Assembly: GCA_026004655.1 (NCBI GenBank)
Contig: BPJO01000004.1
Location: 141,882-205,881 of the forward strand
From: Phycisphaerae bacterium
GTDB taxonomy: Bacteria; Planctomycetota; Phycisphaerae; Tepidisphaerales; Tepidisphaeraceae
Direction of reading: 5' to 3'
Length of the DNA stretch: 64,000 nucleotides
In this document: in pieces, positions 52,580-62,833 of the stretch
Layout: each line of letters opens with the position of its first letter
Numbering within the stretch: position 1 is the stretch's first letter
Notes under the pieces: generated by a model
What the model was told of the DNA's origin: nothing
Database searches by the model: none
Seen by the model: the letters and a program-made list of their open reading frames with translations, nothing else
Made by a program: the position numbers and the translations under genes

Positions 52580-54766
52580 ATGGCTCGTGACCTGACCAAG
52601 ATCCGCAATATCGGTATCGCCGCTCACATTGACGCGGGTAAGACTACTACTTCCGAACGAATCCTGTTCTACACGGGTCGTGTGCACAAGATCGGCGAAG
52701 TCCACGAAGGCACTGCTGTGATGGATTTCGACGAAGAAGAACAAAAGCGCGGGATTACCATCAATTCCGCTGCCACTTTCTGTGAATGGAAACGCGGGTC
52801 CTGGATCACGAAAAAGACCGATGTCCCCGCCTATAACATCAACCTAATCGACACCCCCGGACACGTAGATTTCACAGCCGAGGTCGAACGTTCCCTCCGG
52901 GTCCTCGACGGTGCCATTGCCGTGTTTGACGGTAAGGAAGGTGTCGAAGCTCAGTCCGAAACCGTCTGGCGTCAGGCAACCAAGTACAACGTCCCCCGGA
53001 TCTGTTTTGTCAACAAAATGGACAAAGTCGGTGCGGACTATGACTACTGTTATCAGAGCATCATTGACCGTCTCGGTGCCCCTGCGGTTCCTGTGGTAAT
53101 TCCCATCGGAAAGGCAGAGACCTTCCGTGGTGTCATCGACGTGATCAGTAAGGTCGCGTACATCCCTGAGTTTTATGGTGACGACAAGGACAAAGGGCAA
53201 ACCGTTAAGATGGTCTCGGTCGATACCCTCTCCGATGCCGATCGTGCCAATTACGAAAAATATCGTGCGATCATGCTCGAAAAGGTCGCCGAGCTGGACG
53301 ACGCCTTGGCTGAGAAATATCTTGAAGACCCTGAATCTCTTACCGAAGAAGAGCTTCGCAAAGCGCTGCGTAAGGGGACCATCGAGTTCAAAGCTCATCC
53401 GGTTTTCTGTGGATCGGCTTACCAGTACGTGGGAGTCCAGCAGGTTCTCGACGGCGTAATCGATTTCCTGCCCGCGCCCAGCGATATCGACCATATCAAA
53501 GGCGTGGACATGAAGGACAACGAAAAGGAAATCATCCGCAAACTCGATCCCAACGAACCGTTCTGCGGGTTGGCGTTTAAGATCGTGGATGACAAGTTCG
53601 GTACTCTGACCTACGTGCGGGTTTATTCCGGACGTCTGGAGAAAGGCACTCGCGTATTGAACGCCAACAAGAACACGCGAGAAAACATCAGCCGAATGTT
53701 CCAGATGAGTGCCAACGACCGAATCCCGCGTGATGTGGCCGAAGCAGGTGATATCGTGGCCGTCATCGGTGTCAATGACGCCATGACCGGTGACACCCTC
53801 TGTGACCCCGATCATCCGATCATCCTTGAGCGTCCGACCTTCCCCGAACCGGTGATCAGTATGTCGATCGAACCGAAGTCGGCCGGGGACAAGGACAAGT
53901 TATCCAACGCTTTGACCAATCTTCGACGACAGGATCCGACGTTCTCTGCTAGCTACAACAAGGAAACCGGCGAAACGATCATCGCGGGGATGGGTGAGTT
54001 GCACCTGGAAATCATCAAGATGCGCCTTACCCGAGACTACAAAGTCGATGTGGTGGTCGGCAAACCCAAGGTCAGCTACCGTGAAACGATCACCGGACGG
54101 GCAGAAAATATCCGCGGTTTACACAAGAAACAGTCCGGCGGACGTGGTCAGTACGGCGACTGTATCATCAACGTCGAGCCTTTCGACGGGCAGGGAGTAG
54201 ACCCGGAAACCCTCAAGAAGCTGCACTGGGAAGACGGGATTGCGTTCGAGAACAAGATCGTCGGTGGGGCGATTCCCAAGGAATATATTCCGTCGGTCGA
54301 ATACGGTATCCGTCAGACGTGTAAAACCGGAATTCTGGCCGGTTATCCCTTGATCAATATCAAGGTCACACTTGTGGACGGAAGCTATCACGACGTAGAC
54401 TCATCGCAGGTGGCGTTCGAACTAGCGGGGCGACTGGCGATCATTGACGCTGCCAAAGCTGCCAAGCTCGAGTTGCTCGAACCGATCATGAAGCTCGTGG
54501 TCACAACCCCGAAAGAGTTTGTCGGAAACGTTACCGGTGATATCAACCGTCGTCGGGGCGTGATCATGGACTCTTCGGAACGTGGAAATACCACGATCAT
54601 CGAAGCCGAGGTGCCGCTGAGCGAGATGTTCGGATATACCACCGAATTACGATCCATGTCGCAAGGCCGTGCCGCTGCTGCCATGGAACCGCTGAAATAC
54701 GCCCAAGTGCCCGGAAACGTCAAGCAAGCCATCCTGGCCGAAATCGGCGCCGATTCGAAGAAATAA
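52580..54766 (+). CDS. fusA: Translation elongation factor G
   Basis: EF-G drives tRNA-mRNA translocation with GTP. The 728-residue protein has all five domains: G1 [19 protein letters not shown]2 [20 protein letters not shown]3 [14 protein letters not shown]4 [12 protein letters not shown], domain [24 protein letters not shown], domain [23 protein letters not shown] and [10 protein letters not shown], domain [13 protein letters not shown] and [16 protein letters not shown], and domain [20 protein letters not shown] short insertion ([16 protein letters not shown]) sits just before the G3 motif, longer than in the E. coli protein. Usual rpsL-rpsG neighbours are absent, so it is outside the str operon here. 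A strong terminator follows. Confidence 0.97.
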   Translation: MARDLTKIRNIGIAAHIDAGKTTTSERILFYTGRVHKIGEVHEGTAVMDFDEEEQKRGITINSAATFCEWKRGSWITKKTDVPAYNINLIDTPGHVDFTAEVERSLRVLDGAIAVFDGKEGVEAQSETVWRQATKYNVPRICFVNKMDKVGADYDYCYQSIIDRLGAPAVPVVIPIGKAETFRGVIDVISKVAYIPEFYGDDKDKGQTVKMVSVDTLSDADRANYEKYRAIMLEKVAELDDALAEKYLEDPESLTEEELRKALRKGTIEFKAHPVFCGSAYQYVGVQQVLDGVIDFLPAPSDIDHIKGVDMKDNEKEIIRKLDPNEPFCGLAFKIVDDKFGTLTYVRVYSGRLEKGTRVLNANKNTRENISRMFQMSANDRIPRDVAEAGDIVAVIGVNDAMTGDTLCDPDHPIILERPTFPEPVISMSIEPKSAGDKDKLSNALTNLRRQDPTFSASYNKETGETIIAGMGELHLEIIKMRLTRDYKVDVVVGKPKVSYRETITGRAENIRGLHKKQSGGRGQYGDCIINVEPFDGQGVDPETLKKLHWEDGIAFENKIVGGAIPKEYIPSVEYGIRQTCKTGILAGYPLINIKVTLVDGSYHDVDSSQVAFELAGRLAIIDAAKAAKLELLEPIMKLVVTTPKEFVGNVTGDINRRRGVIMDSSERGNTTIIEAEVPLSEMFGYTTELRSMSQGRAAAAMEPLKYAQVPGNVKQAILAEIGADSKK

Positions 54767-54793
54767 AATAACCGATGAGATACCGCACAGCCT

Positions 54794-54845
54794 GCCCGGC
54801 GACGGAACGCTTACCCGCGATATATCCGACGCCGGGCTTTTTTTT
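54794..54845 (+). terminator. Rho-independent terminator of fusA
   Basis: GCCCGGCG at 54794-54801 pairs with CGCCGGGC at 54830-54837, followed by a run of eight T (54838-54845). It lies 28 bases after the fusA stop and is the clearest terminator in the window. Confidence 0.88.
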
Positions 54846-54884
54846 GACTCGGTTTGCTCGACGTTAGTCGGTATATTGAGGAGC

Positions 54885-55337
54885 ATGGACCCATTCTTAC
54901 AAGCAGCCATTGAACAAGCCCGTCAGGGACTTTCAGAAGGCGGATTGCCGATCGGATCGGTACTGGTCCGAAACGGGCAGATCATCGGACGTGGGTACAA
55001 CCGACGAGTACAGCACGGCGACCCGATGGCTCATGCGGAGATCGATTGCTTGAGTAACGCCGGGCGTCAATCCACTTACGCGGATACGATCCTTTATTCG
55101 ACGCTCATGCCATGCTTTTTGTGCTCCGGTGCTGCGGTGCAGTTCAAAATACCCAAAATCGTGGTCGGCGATTCGGTCAACTTTCCCGGTGGAGAATCCC
55201 GCTGGGGTAGGAGCGTGGACCTTCTCCGTTCGGCAGGAATCGAAGTGATCGATCTGCATGATCCGGTTTGCATCGACATGATGAAAACTTTTATCGCCCA
55301 ACACCCGACGCTTTGGAACGAAGACATCGGGATTTGA
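54885..55337 (+). CDS. Nucleoside/cytosine deaminase, FCY1-like
   Basis: The 150-residue protein is a zinc-dependent CDA-fold deaminase: AHAEIDCL (zinc ligand His and proton-shuttle Glu) and TLMPCFLCSGAAVQF (two zinc Cys). The whole pattern follows yeast cytosine deaminase FCY1 rather than TadA: GRGYNRRVQHGDPMAHAEI, YSTLMPC, KIVVGDSVNFPGG, and an end with FIAQHPTLWNEDIG, where the C-terminal aromatic segment covers the active site in the yeast enzyme. Conversion of cytosine to uracil for pyrimidine salvage is likely. The ATG at 54885 is preceded closely by GAGGAG; a TTG at 54876 is an alternative. Confidence 0.86.
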   Translation: MDPFLQAAIEQARQGLSEGGLPIGSVLVRNGQIIGRGYNRRVQHGDPMAHAEIDCLSNAGRQSTYADTILYSTLMPCFLCSGAAVQFKIPKIVVGDSVNFPGGESRWGRSVDLLRSAGIEVIDLHDPVCIDMMKTFIAQHPTLWNEDIGI

Positions 55338-55476
55338 GACCCTCCGTCCGTTCATTCAGTCCTCATGCGCCCATATCGGGTGTTGTGGGTCCAGAGATCA
55401 AACACTCCTAGCATTCGGTCAGAACATTCAATGTCAGCGGCGTGTCTATCAGCAAGCTCTGAAGTAGAATACCCAT

Positions 55477-57531
55477 ATGGCCAGCCTATCTTCATCGACA
55501 TCTCGTACCGATGGGACCGGATTGATTGATCATGACCCGTGGCTTGAGCCCTATTCCCAAGCCCTGCGAGACCGATTCAGAAGATATCAAACGGTCAAAA
55601 GTTCGTTCGAACCCACCGGGGGATTGACCGGTCAAATTTCACAGGGATATCGGTATTTTGGGTTTAACCGTGGAACGTATCTGGGTAAACCAGGGATTTG
55701 GTACCGCGAATGGGCCCCGGCAGCGCTTCAGTTGCGTCTGATCGGTGATTTTAATGGTTGGGATCGATTGGCACACCCGATGGTTCGGGATGAGTTCGGG
55801 GTGTGGTCGTTGTTTTTGCCGGATGATTCTGAAGGTCCGACGTTGAGGCATGGTTCGCGACTCAAGGTTCATGTGGTACTTGCGGACGGATCGTCCATGG
55901 ATCGAATCCCGGCGTATGCCAGACGGGTGATCCAAGAGCCCGACAGTGTTCAGTTTGTTGCCCAACACTGGCAACCGGAAAAGGAATATTCCTGGAAGAA
56001 CCCGATTCCGAAACTCGAACACGGGCTTCGGATTTACGAGTCACACGTGGGGATGGCTCAGGAAGAGGGACGGGTTGGGACGTACCGGGAGTTTGCCGAA
56101 AAGACCCTTCCCCGGATCGTGCGTGCCGGATACAACGCCGTTCAATTGATGGCTATTCAGGAGCACCCCTATTACGGGTCGTTCGGGTATCACGTGAGCA
56201 ATTTTTATGCCCCGAGTTCACGGTTTGGAACGCCTGAAGATCTGAAATACCTGATTGATACCGCCCATGGATATGGGTTGAAAGTCATCATGGATCTGGT
56301 CCATTCTCATGCGGTTAAAAATACCCATGAGGGACTGAACTTGTTTGACGGGACAGAGTTTCAGTATTTCCACGCCGGTCCTAAAGGGCACCATGCTGCA
56401 TGGGATTCGATGTGTTTTGATTACGGAAAATATGAAGTGCTCCGGTTTCTTTTGAGCAACTGTCGATACTGGATCGAGGAGTTTCGGTTTGACGGATTTC
56501 GGTTTGATGGTGTGACCAGCATGCTGTACCTCGATCACGGGCTAGGTAAGGGGTTTACATCCTACGACGACTATTTCGACGCCAACGTCGATCCGGACGC
56601 GGTAACTTACCTGCAGTTGGCCAACGAGCTGATCCATACGATCCGTCCGGACGCGATCACGATTGCGGAAGACGTCAGCGGAATGGTGGGTATGGCCAGG
56701 CCGGTCGCCGAGGGGGGCATCGGGTTTGATTATCGTTTGGCTATGGGTGTTCCGGATTATTGGATCAAACTGCTGAAGGAAAAGACCGACGAGCAGTGGC
56801 ATATGGATCAGTTGTTTCACACGTTATTGAATCGTCGTCCTCATGAAAAGCACGTCGGTTATGCGGAAAGTCATGATCAGGCGCTGGTGGGGGACAAGAC
56901 GATCGCTTTTTGGTTGATGGACCAGGAAATGTACTGGAACATGAGCAAGGATCGGGAATCGCTGGTCATCGATCGGGGGATCGCGTTGCACAAGATGATC
57001 CGTTTGATCACGTTTTCACTCGCGGGCGAGGCGTATTTAAACTTCATGGGCAATGAGTTCGGACATCCTGAGTGGATCGACTTTCCTCGAGAGGGAAATG
57101 GTTACAGCTACCATTACTGCCGTAGGCAGTGGAGCCTGGTCGATGCGGATTATCTGCGTTACAAGGGTTTGGCGGAGTTTGACCGGACAATGATGAAACT
57201 GGATGACCGATTCGACCTTTTGGAAGACAAGTTGATCGAACGGTTGTTGGTTCATGAAGACAACAAACAACTGGTATATCGACGTGGCCCGTTAGTTTTT
57301 GTGTTTAATTTCCATCCGACCCGAAGCTACAGCGACTGGCGGATCCCGGTTCCGGACCTGACGAATTACCAGGTCATCCTGGATACCGATCATAAATCCT
57401 TTGAAGGTAAAGGATTATGTGCAGAATATCCGATCCACGTCGTTGAAAAAATTCCTTGGGAAGGTCGGTCACAAAGTATTCAGGTGTATGTGCCCGCCCG
57501 TAGTGCTCAGGTACTGGCTCCGGTGAATTAA
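55477..57531 (+). CDS. glgB: 1,4-alpha-glucan branching enzyme, GH13_8 (eukaryote-like) type
   Basis: The enzyme introduces alpha-1,6 branches into glycogen. The 684-residue protein has a CBM48-like start (YREWAPAALQLRLIGDFNGWDR) and the GH13 barrel: IYESHVGMAQEEGRVGTY, GYNAVQLMAIQEHPYYGSFGYHVSNFYAPSSRFGTPEDL, MDLVHSHAVKN, FRFDGFRFDGVTSMLYLDHG (nucleophile Asp344), TIAEDVSGM (acid Glu398), YAESHDQALVGDKTIAFWLMD and FMGNEFGHPEWIDFPREGN. This form resembles the plant/animal and planctomycete type rather than E. coli GlgB. No other glycogen genes are adjacent. Confidence 0.95.
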   Translation: MASLSSSTSRTDGTGLIDHDPWLEPYSQALRDRFRRYQTVKSSFEPTGGLTGQISQGYRYFGFNRGTYLGKPGIWYREWAPAALQLRLIGDFNGWDRLAHPMVRDEFGVWSLFLPDDSEGPTLRHGSRLKVHVVLADGSSMDRIPAYARRVIQEPDSVQFVAQHWQPEKEYSWKNPIPKLEHGLRIYESHVGMAQEEGRVGTYREFAEKTLPRIVRAGYNAVQLMAIQEHPYYGSFGYHVSNFYAPSSRFGTPEDLKYLIDTAHGYGLKVIMDLVHSHAVKNTHEGLNLFDGTEFQYFHAGPKGHHAAWDSMCFDYGKYEVLRFLLSNCRYWIEEFRFDGFRFDGVTSMLYLDHGLGKGFTSYDDYFDANVDPDAVTYLQLANELIHTIRPDAITIAEDVSGMVGMARPVAEGGIGFDYRLAMGVPDYWIKLLKEKTDEQWHMDQLFHTLLNRRPHEKHVGYAESHDQALVGDKTIAFWLMDQEMYWNMSKDRESLVIDRGIALHKMIRLITFSLAGEAYLNFMGNEFGHPEWIDFPREGNGYSYHYCRRQWSLVDADYLRYKGLAEFDRTMMKLDDRFDLLEDKLIERLLVHEDNKQLVYRRGPLVFVFNFHPTRSYSDWRIPVPDLTNYQVILDTDHKSFEGKGLCAEYPIHVVEKIPWEGRSQSIQVYVPARSAQVLAPVN

Positions 57532-57555
57532 GGTTGTGTATTAGTCGGTGTATTC

Positions 57556-58212
57556 ATGCGTGTGATCGATCTGGGAACGATGGATTACCGATCCGCTTGG
57601 CAGGTCCAGTTGGACGTGCACGAGCAGGTGCGGGTGGGCGGGGAAGAAGCAATTTGTCTGGTGGAACATTCTCCGGTGATTACCCTGGGCAGACGGTCAC
57701 AAGAAAGTCTTAAACATCTGGCAGCTTCGCGAGAGTGTCTGCATCGACTGGGGGTGGAACTGGTCGAATCGGACCGTGGCGGGGACATTACTTTTCATGG
57801 TCCTGGTCAACTGGTGGTCTATCCCATCGTTCGGTTGTCGGATCACCGGTTGAGTGTCGGGGGTTACGTCAAGTGCCTCGAGCGGGCGGTCTTGCGGACG
57901 GTGGAACGTTTCGGGATTCGGGCTCATTTGGACCCCGGTGCGATCGGGGTTTGGACACAAAAAGGAAAAATATGTGCGTTAGGAGTTCGGATCAAACGAG
58001 GCGTGTCGATGCACGGGGTAGCTCTAAACGTGACAACGGATCTGAGGTGGTTTGATTTGATCGTGCCCTGCGGGCTTCCCGGTCGGGGGGTTACATCAAT
58101 GCAGCAATGGTTGGGGGATCAAACGCCGGGGGTGGAACAGGTGAAATCGATCCTGGTTTCGGAGATTGTGGCTTGCGTGAAAACGGGCGGACGTAACAAT
58201 GCGTCGGTATGA
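57556..58212 (+). CDS. lipB: Octanoyltransferase LipB
   Basis: LipB transfers octanoyl from acyl-carrier protein to lipoyl domains of pyruvate and related dehydrogenases. The 218-residue protein has CLVEHSPVITLGRRS, the signature RGGDITFHGPGQLVVYPIVRL, GAIGVWTQKGKICALGVRIKRGVSMHGVALNV with the catalytic Lys, and FDLIVPCGLPGRGVTSM with the catalytic Cys. The stop overlaps the start of the FIST gene in an ATGA, which suggests co-translation. It lies 24 bases behind glgB. Confidence 0.96.
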   Translation: MRVIDLGTMDYRSAWQVQLDVHEQVRVGGEEAICLVEHSPVITLGRRSQESLKHLAASRECLHRLGVELVESDRGGDITFHGPGQLVVYPIVRLSDHRLSVGGYVKCLERAVLRTVERFGIRAHLDPGAIGVWTQKGKICALGVRIKRGVSMHGVALNVTTDLRWFDLIVPCGLPGRGVTSMQQWLGDQTPGVEQVKSILVSEIVACVKTGGRNNASV

Positions 58213-59374
58213 AGTTTGCAGCTGCTATCAGTTCGACGAATGATGCAGAGGATGCAGTGCACGACCTGATCGCGCAGCTGCACCCACAGTCGTCGGAGTA
58301 CGATTTTGCCACAGTATTTTTCACGTCGCATTTTTCAGGAGATGCTGATTCGATTGCTCAGACGCTGATGGGACGAGTTTGCCGTGTCATGCTTGATCGG
58401 GTGCTCGTGTGAAGGCGTGATCGGAGGCAAGCGGGAAATCGAGCGTGGTCCGGGGTTGTCGGTGTTGGTAGGACGGGTCCCGGGAGCAAGGTGCGAGGCA
58501 TTTCATCTGAGTCAGGGTCAATGGTCCAACGCCTTGGCCGATAAGGAATCTCTGGAAGATCATCTGTCGGTCGATCAGGAAACGCGGGCATTGATCACGA
58601 TGTGCGATCCGTGGACGACACCGTTGATTCCCGTTTTGGACAAGTTCAATACGAACTTTCGGGGTGTTCCGATGTTGGGGGGAGTCGCTTCAGGGGCTCA
58701 GAAAGCCCGTCAGAACGTATTGTTGTTCAACGACACTCGGTTTGATGAAGGAATGGTCGGGATCTCCATCCGGGGAGCGGTCCGCGTGGAATCGGTGGTG
58801 AGTCAGGGGTGTCGTCCGATCGGACGGGCAATGGTCATCACCAAAGGTCAGGGTAATGTGATCGAGGAGTTGGGCGGACGCCCGGCATTGGAAGTGCTTG
58901 AAGAAACCATCCAACTGCTATCGGATGAGGATAAACTGTTGTTAAGCTCCGGTTTATTAATCGGTCGGGCCATGAATGAATATAAACCCCGGTTCGGTCG
59001 GGGAGATTTTGTCGTGCGAAATCTTCTCGGAATTAACGACGTTCAGCGGGCAATCGGGGTCGGAGATCGTATTCGTGTCGGGCAGACGGTACAGTTTCAT
59101 CTGCGCGATGCTTCGACCCGCCCATGAGGATCTGAAATTGCTTTTAACGACCCGAAAGACTCCAAAACCTCACGGCGCTTTACTTTTCAGTTGCAACGGC
59201 CGGGGGACACGGTTGTTCGACACACCTCACCATGACGCTTCGATCGCAGCCGAGTTGATGGGAGAAGTACCTCTGGCCGGTTTTTTTGCCGCAGGAGAGA
59301 TCGGACCTGTCGGAGGACAGAACTTTATTCACGCCCACACAGCCAGTTTTGCGCTGTTTTCTCCAGAGAATTGA
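58209..59374 (+). pseudogene. FIST-domain sensory protein, broken by two frameshifts
   Basis: The protein is read in three frames. From the ATG at 58209 the first gives MKFAAAISSTNDAEDAVHDLI, IAQTLMGRV; near 58380 the reading passes to LIGCSCEGVIGGKREIERGPGLSVLVGRVPG and goes on to VGQTVQFHLRDAST; near 59115 it passes to HEDLKLLLTTRKTPKPHGALLFSCNGRGTRLF and ends GFFAAGEIGPVGGQNFIHAHTASFALFSPEN. These are the FIST_N and FIST_C domains, thought to sense small ligands such as amino acids. Each shift is one surplus base. Mended, about 387 residues. It overlaps lipB by four bases. Confidence 0.85.
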
Positions 59375-59383
59375 CCGAATCGG

Positions 59384-60107
59384 ATGGGAAAGGTCGGAGT
59401 ATGCGAATACGTTCTGAGCTGGCTTTATATCCTTCCAATGGCCGTTTTTCTGGTTTTTACCCTGATCGGGGGGCAATGGAAACAGTGGTATCCTCTTTCG
59501 TACGTGCTTAAAACCGGGGTGGTTGCGGTTCTGCTGATCGTATTGTGGTCCTGTTACACAAGGATCCGATGGACCCACGGGTGGTTGGGTGTGGGCGCCG
59601 GAATCCTTGGAACGGTTCAATGGATCGGGATGGAACAACTTTTCATGTCTCATGATTTTTTTAGCTGGACAAGAGTGAGTTTTGAGTCCGCGGAAAAGTT
59701 TCGTGAAAACGCGTTCAGGCCGGATGAGTTTTTTCAATCCTTCGGGTGGATGTGGGCGTTTATTCTGATCCGATGGGCCGGGTCATTCCTGGTTGTTCCG
59801 GTAATGGAAGAGTTATTCTGGCGGGATTTTGTCTGGCGGACGCTGGCTAGTCCGAGCGACTTTCGGCTCCATGAGGTGGGGGGAATACGATCGGACGGCT
59901 GTTTGGGTCGTTCCATTGTTGTTCGCGACCGTTCATGTTCAGTGGTTGACGGCCATCGTATGGGGTTTGCTGATCGCATGGTTGTTGCTCAAGACCCGTA
60001 GCCTCGGGGCCTGCATCATTGCGCACGGTGTGACCAATTTTTTACTGGGGGGATACGTTCTGTTTTGCCATTTTGCTCTAGGTAGAAACGAATGGTATTT
60101 GTGGTAG
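59384..60107 (+). pseudogene. CPBP-family (CAAX-like) membrane protease, one frameshift in a G tract
   Basis: This is an intramembrane metalloprotease-like protein (CAAX prenyl protease-related). Several hydrophobic helices precede the signature VVPVMEELFWRDFVWR (EExxxR), followed after the frameshift by LLFATVHVQWLTAIVWGLLIAWLL (motif 2 His) and LGACIIAHGVTNFLLGGYVLF (motif 3 His and Asn). The frame changes within a run of six G near 59878-59883; one G fewer joins HEVG to EYDRTAVWVVPLLFA. Without repair the protein would lose motifs 2 and 3 and be inactive. The gene follows the FIST gene within ten bases. Confidence 0.85.
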
Positions 60108-61384
60108 CCGGACTACTGATCTTTTTGACGAATAATGGTTCGCAGAAAGACGTCGGGGCATTGAGGGAAAACCGGACTTGGTGAATTTTAGATAGTTCTG
60201 AAAAATAACCACGTAAAGCGGGCAAACCGCCGGAGATGTATTCTTTGTCGCCGTATATGAAACGGGGTGTGCCGCACACCATCGGTCCGTAAAATGGACA
60301 TCAAACACCCCCGATGACCGTGGAATCGCGATGTAATCACTCTGCAAAGCTCCCTACAAAAGGCAATTGAAAGCTCCAGTTGCGGTCCCGATAAAGCCAG
60401 ACCCCTGCCTGACAGGAGGTTTCGAACCGAAGCAGTTCATCCGTTTCAGAGAATAACAGCGAAAAAATCAGTTTCGATCGGGATCTTTGAAACTTTTCGG
60501 AGCTGGTAGGCGGCATAAAGCATTTTTTGAACAGATCAAAAGCATCTGCAGCAACCGATTAGGCCCGCGATAATAACTTGGAAGCGGTTTCCGATGTGCC
60601 GTAGTCAACCCGTCTGCAAACCAGAATTTTTTAAGGTTCTCAAAGGCATAGAATGCAATACTCCGAATCTGGAAGCAGAAATCATACCCTGACTTATCCC
60701 CAAAGCAGCGAGTTCCAAAGCCAAAGCAATACTGTACGCGCCTACACTTCGACCCCAGCACACATAGGCTCCGTTGGTGTGTAGGCATTTCTCAAGCAGG
60801 CGCGAATACGGGCCAATCGTTCGGTCATCTGTTCACTGACCGGCATTGTCCAAAGGGGTTCGAGAAAAAGCAGTACATCGGCTGAGTAAATATCATACTT
60901 TACCTAGACCAAAAGGATCATCATCGAAAAAGCCGTCCGGATTGGCGAACAAGCGCCTGCGACATTCCTGCAAGCATTGTTCATAGATTCGCCGATCCTC
61001 CGTCGGGCCTAGTTGAAGGCGATCATGTTCACATCTTGCCAACACGGCCCAAAAGTTTGGCGCATGAGGATCAATTGATAACGAATCCGACCGGTAAATC
61101 GCTGTCGAATCCACCACACAAACCAGATTATAGATCTGACGGTCGTTCAAGCCTTGTAAGATGGGGTTGGTTTGCCGATCCATTCCCCAAAAGGACAATA
61201 AGATTTCGGCAACACGAAAGCTTCCAAATGTGAGCGTCGACTCTCCATCGATCTGTGTCAACAGTGTGCGAATCAGATGAATGCTTGATCGAACTGCAAA
61301 TATCTTGAATCCCCTACGAGTAAAGAATTGATATTGTCGCAGTTGCATCGATAGCAAAAGTTTTATCGATGCGAAAACCCGCAA
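60078..61384 (-). pseudogene. Unidentified protein gene in many frames
   Basis: Coding-like peptide segments follow one another on the minus strand but in changing frames. In order they are: residues with CEHDRLQLGPTEDRR and NPDGFFDDDPFGLGK (61384-60893), YDIYSADVLLFLEPLWTMPVSEQM, GAYVCWGRSVGAYSIALALELAAL, LKKFWFADGLTTAHRKPLPSYYRG, LIFSLLFSETDELLRFETSCQAGVWLYRDRNWSFQLPFVGSF, SDYIAIPRSSGVFDV, and MVCGTPRFIYGDKEYISGGLPALRGYFSELS. At least five shifts are needed. Together they would make a protein of about 430 residues rich in aromatic residues. I do not recognise the family. It is either a decaying gene or an intact one with many base errors. The left end is uncertain. Confidence 0.6.
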
Positions 61385-61522
61385 AGTAAATCGGGCAATT
61401 GCTAAACACGAAAATATCTTTCAAGAATCAAAGCAGTATTTTATGCGACATACTCCTCGATCTGCTCCGCAAGAGAGTGGGTGTGCATAATGGTCGCGGA
61501 CGATTGTCCGTCTGAAAAAGTG

Positions 61523-62264
61523 TCAATCAAACTCATCCCCGCGAAACATGCTACCGAGGTAGGCCTGTCGGACCCCGGGATCATTGATGATTTCTCGGGG
61601 CGTACCTTCTTTGAATACACGCCCCGAGTCGATGATTAAGGCCCGGTCACAGACCCGTAGCGTTTGGGCAACATTATGATCTGTGATCAGAACGGTCTTC
61701 CCGAATTCTTCCTTCAGTCGTTTTACCTCACGTTGCAGATCTTCAACGGCGATCGGATCCACCCCGGAGAAGGGTTCGTCCAGAAGAATCAACTGGGGTT
61801 GAGTGACCAAAGCACGGGCGATTTCGAGTTTTCGTCTTTCTCCACCAGACAAAGTATCCGCGAGCTGGTTTTTCTGGCGGGTCAGTCCGTACTGGCTGAG
61901 GAGCCTTTCAGCGATGCGAACACCGCTCGGCATGCCGGAGCTTGCGTGTCTCAAGGATCGCCATGAGATTTTGCATCACCCGTCAAGCGACGAAAATCAG
62001 ACCTTTCCTGGGACAAATATCCGATGCCCTTGCGGGCACGTTTGTACATGGGCAGGTGGGTGATGTCCTCGGTATTAAAAGCCACTGCTCCGGAATCAGG
62101 CGTAAACCATTCCCAGGATCATGCGGAAGGGTGGTGGTTTTCCCTGCCCCGTTGCGTCCCAGGAGCCCGACGATCGTCTGCTGGCCTAGGGTAAAGGAGA
62201 CCTCATCGACGACCTTTCTGCCGTTGTACGTTTTGACGAGCTTGGTGACTTCTAACAGATTCAT
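61523..62264 (-). pseudogene. lptB: LPS export ABC transporter ATPase LptB, broken by about four frameshifts
   Basis: LptB powers lipopolysaccharide transport to the outer membrane. From the ATG at 62264 the start is LLEVTKLVKTYNGRKVVDEVSF and LLGRNGAGKTTT (Walker A). Shifts then occur near 62130, 62105, 61981 and 61920; with one base fewer at each, the reading runs MILGMVTPDSGAVAFN, YLSQE, FRRLTVMQNLMAILE, then ERLLSQYGLTRQKNQLADTLSGGERRKLEIARAL, LILLDEPFSGVDPIAVEDL, TVLITDHNVAQTL and ends AYLGSMFRGDEFD. Three of four sites are short runs of the same base. The mended length is normal. As lptB is usually essential, errors in the assembly are a serious alternative to decay. Confidence 0.9.
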
Positions 62265-62833
62265 GAACCATCGAAGCTTGAGACCTTGGGTACAGAGTCT
62301 GAAGACTGGGGATAGCATCCGGACCTTTGTCAGAAAATCAAGCGGGCAGATTGTGGATAACTCGTGGATATCTGCCTTGTTTCCGGCTTTTTGACGCAAG
62401 AATTGACCAGATCGTCATTTACAATCGCAGGGCTTTACCAAACCTTCACAAAAAGGTGAAACGATCATAATTCACTAAACCTTTATTTTACAGTATTTTA
62501 TGTCATTTGCGAGGGTTGTTCATGGGGTGTTCATGGAAAAGTCTTCATACCCTTCGACGGATCGGCATTCAAGAACGTGCTGCAGGATCATTTTCTGTCG
62601 AAATATAAGAAATTGTGGATAACTCGTCGAAAATCCTGCCAAAACAGTAGGAAATGAGGGGTAATACAAGCGTTGACAAACAAAAGAAATCTTTGCATCC
62701 GGTAAAGATGAAGTTATCTTTATATGACATCACCTCTTGTGAGTTCAACCCTCTCGGGGTTGGCGGGTGGCAGGGAAAGTTCGGCCTATCAGGTTTTTAC
62801 CCTGAAGGCTGTAGGAAAGGATCGGTATTGCCT
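62265..62833. other. Non-coding region with two perfect DnaA boxes and an AT-rich stretch
   Basis: The 569-base gap between lptB and the cold-shock gene holds two copies of TGTGGATAA (62352-62360 and 62614-62622), the exact complement of the DnaA box TTATCCACA, each inside the same 16-base sequence ATTGTGGATAACTCGT. Between them lies an AT-rich stretch with CCTTTATTTTACAGTATTTTATG (about 62480-62503). A small hairpin TTCAC-GTGAA lies near 62444. The right part contains a TTGACA at 62673, and the leader of the cold-shock gene. It may be a DnaA-regulated region or an origin-like element. Confidence 0.45.

Noticed and set aside
52844..53815. A 323-codon open frame opposite fusA
   Set aside because: Antisense shadow of a strongly conserved EF-G gene.
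62673..62700. TTGACA as a -35 box of the cold-shock gene
   Set aside because: No plausible -10 box lies 16-18 bases downstream; the nearest TAAAGA is about 24 bases away.
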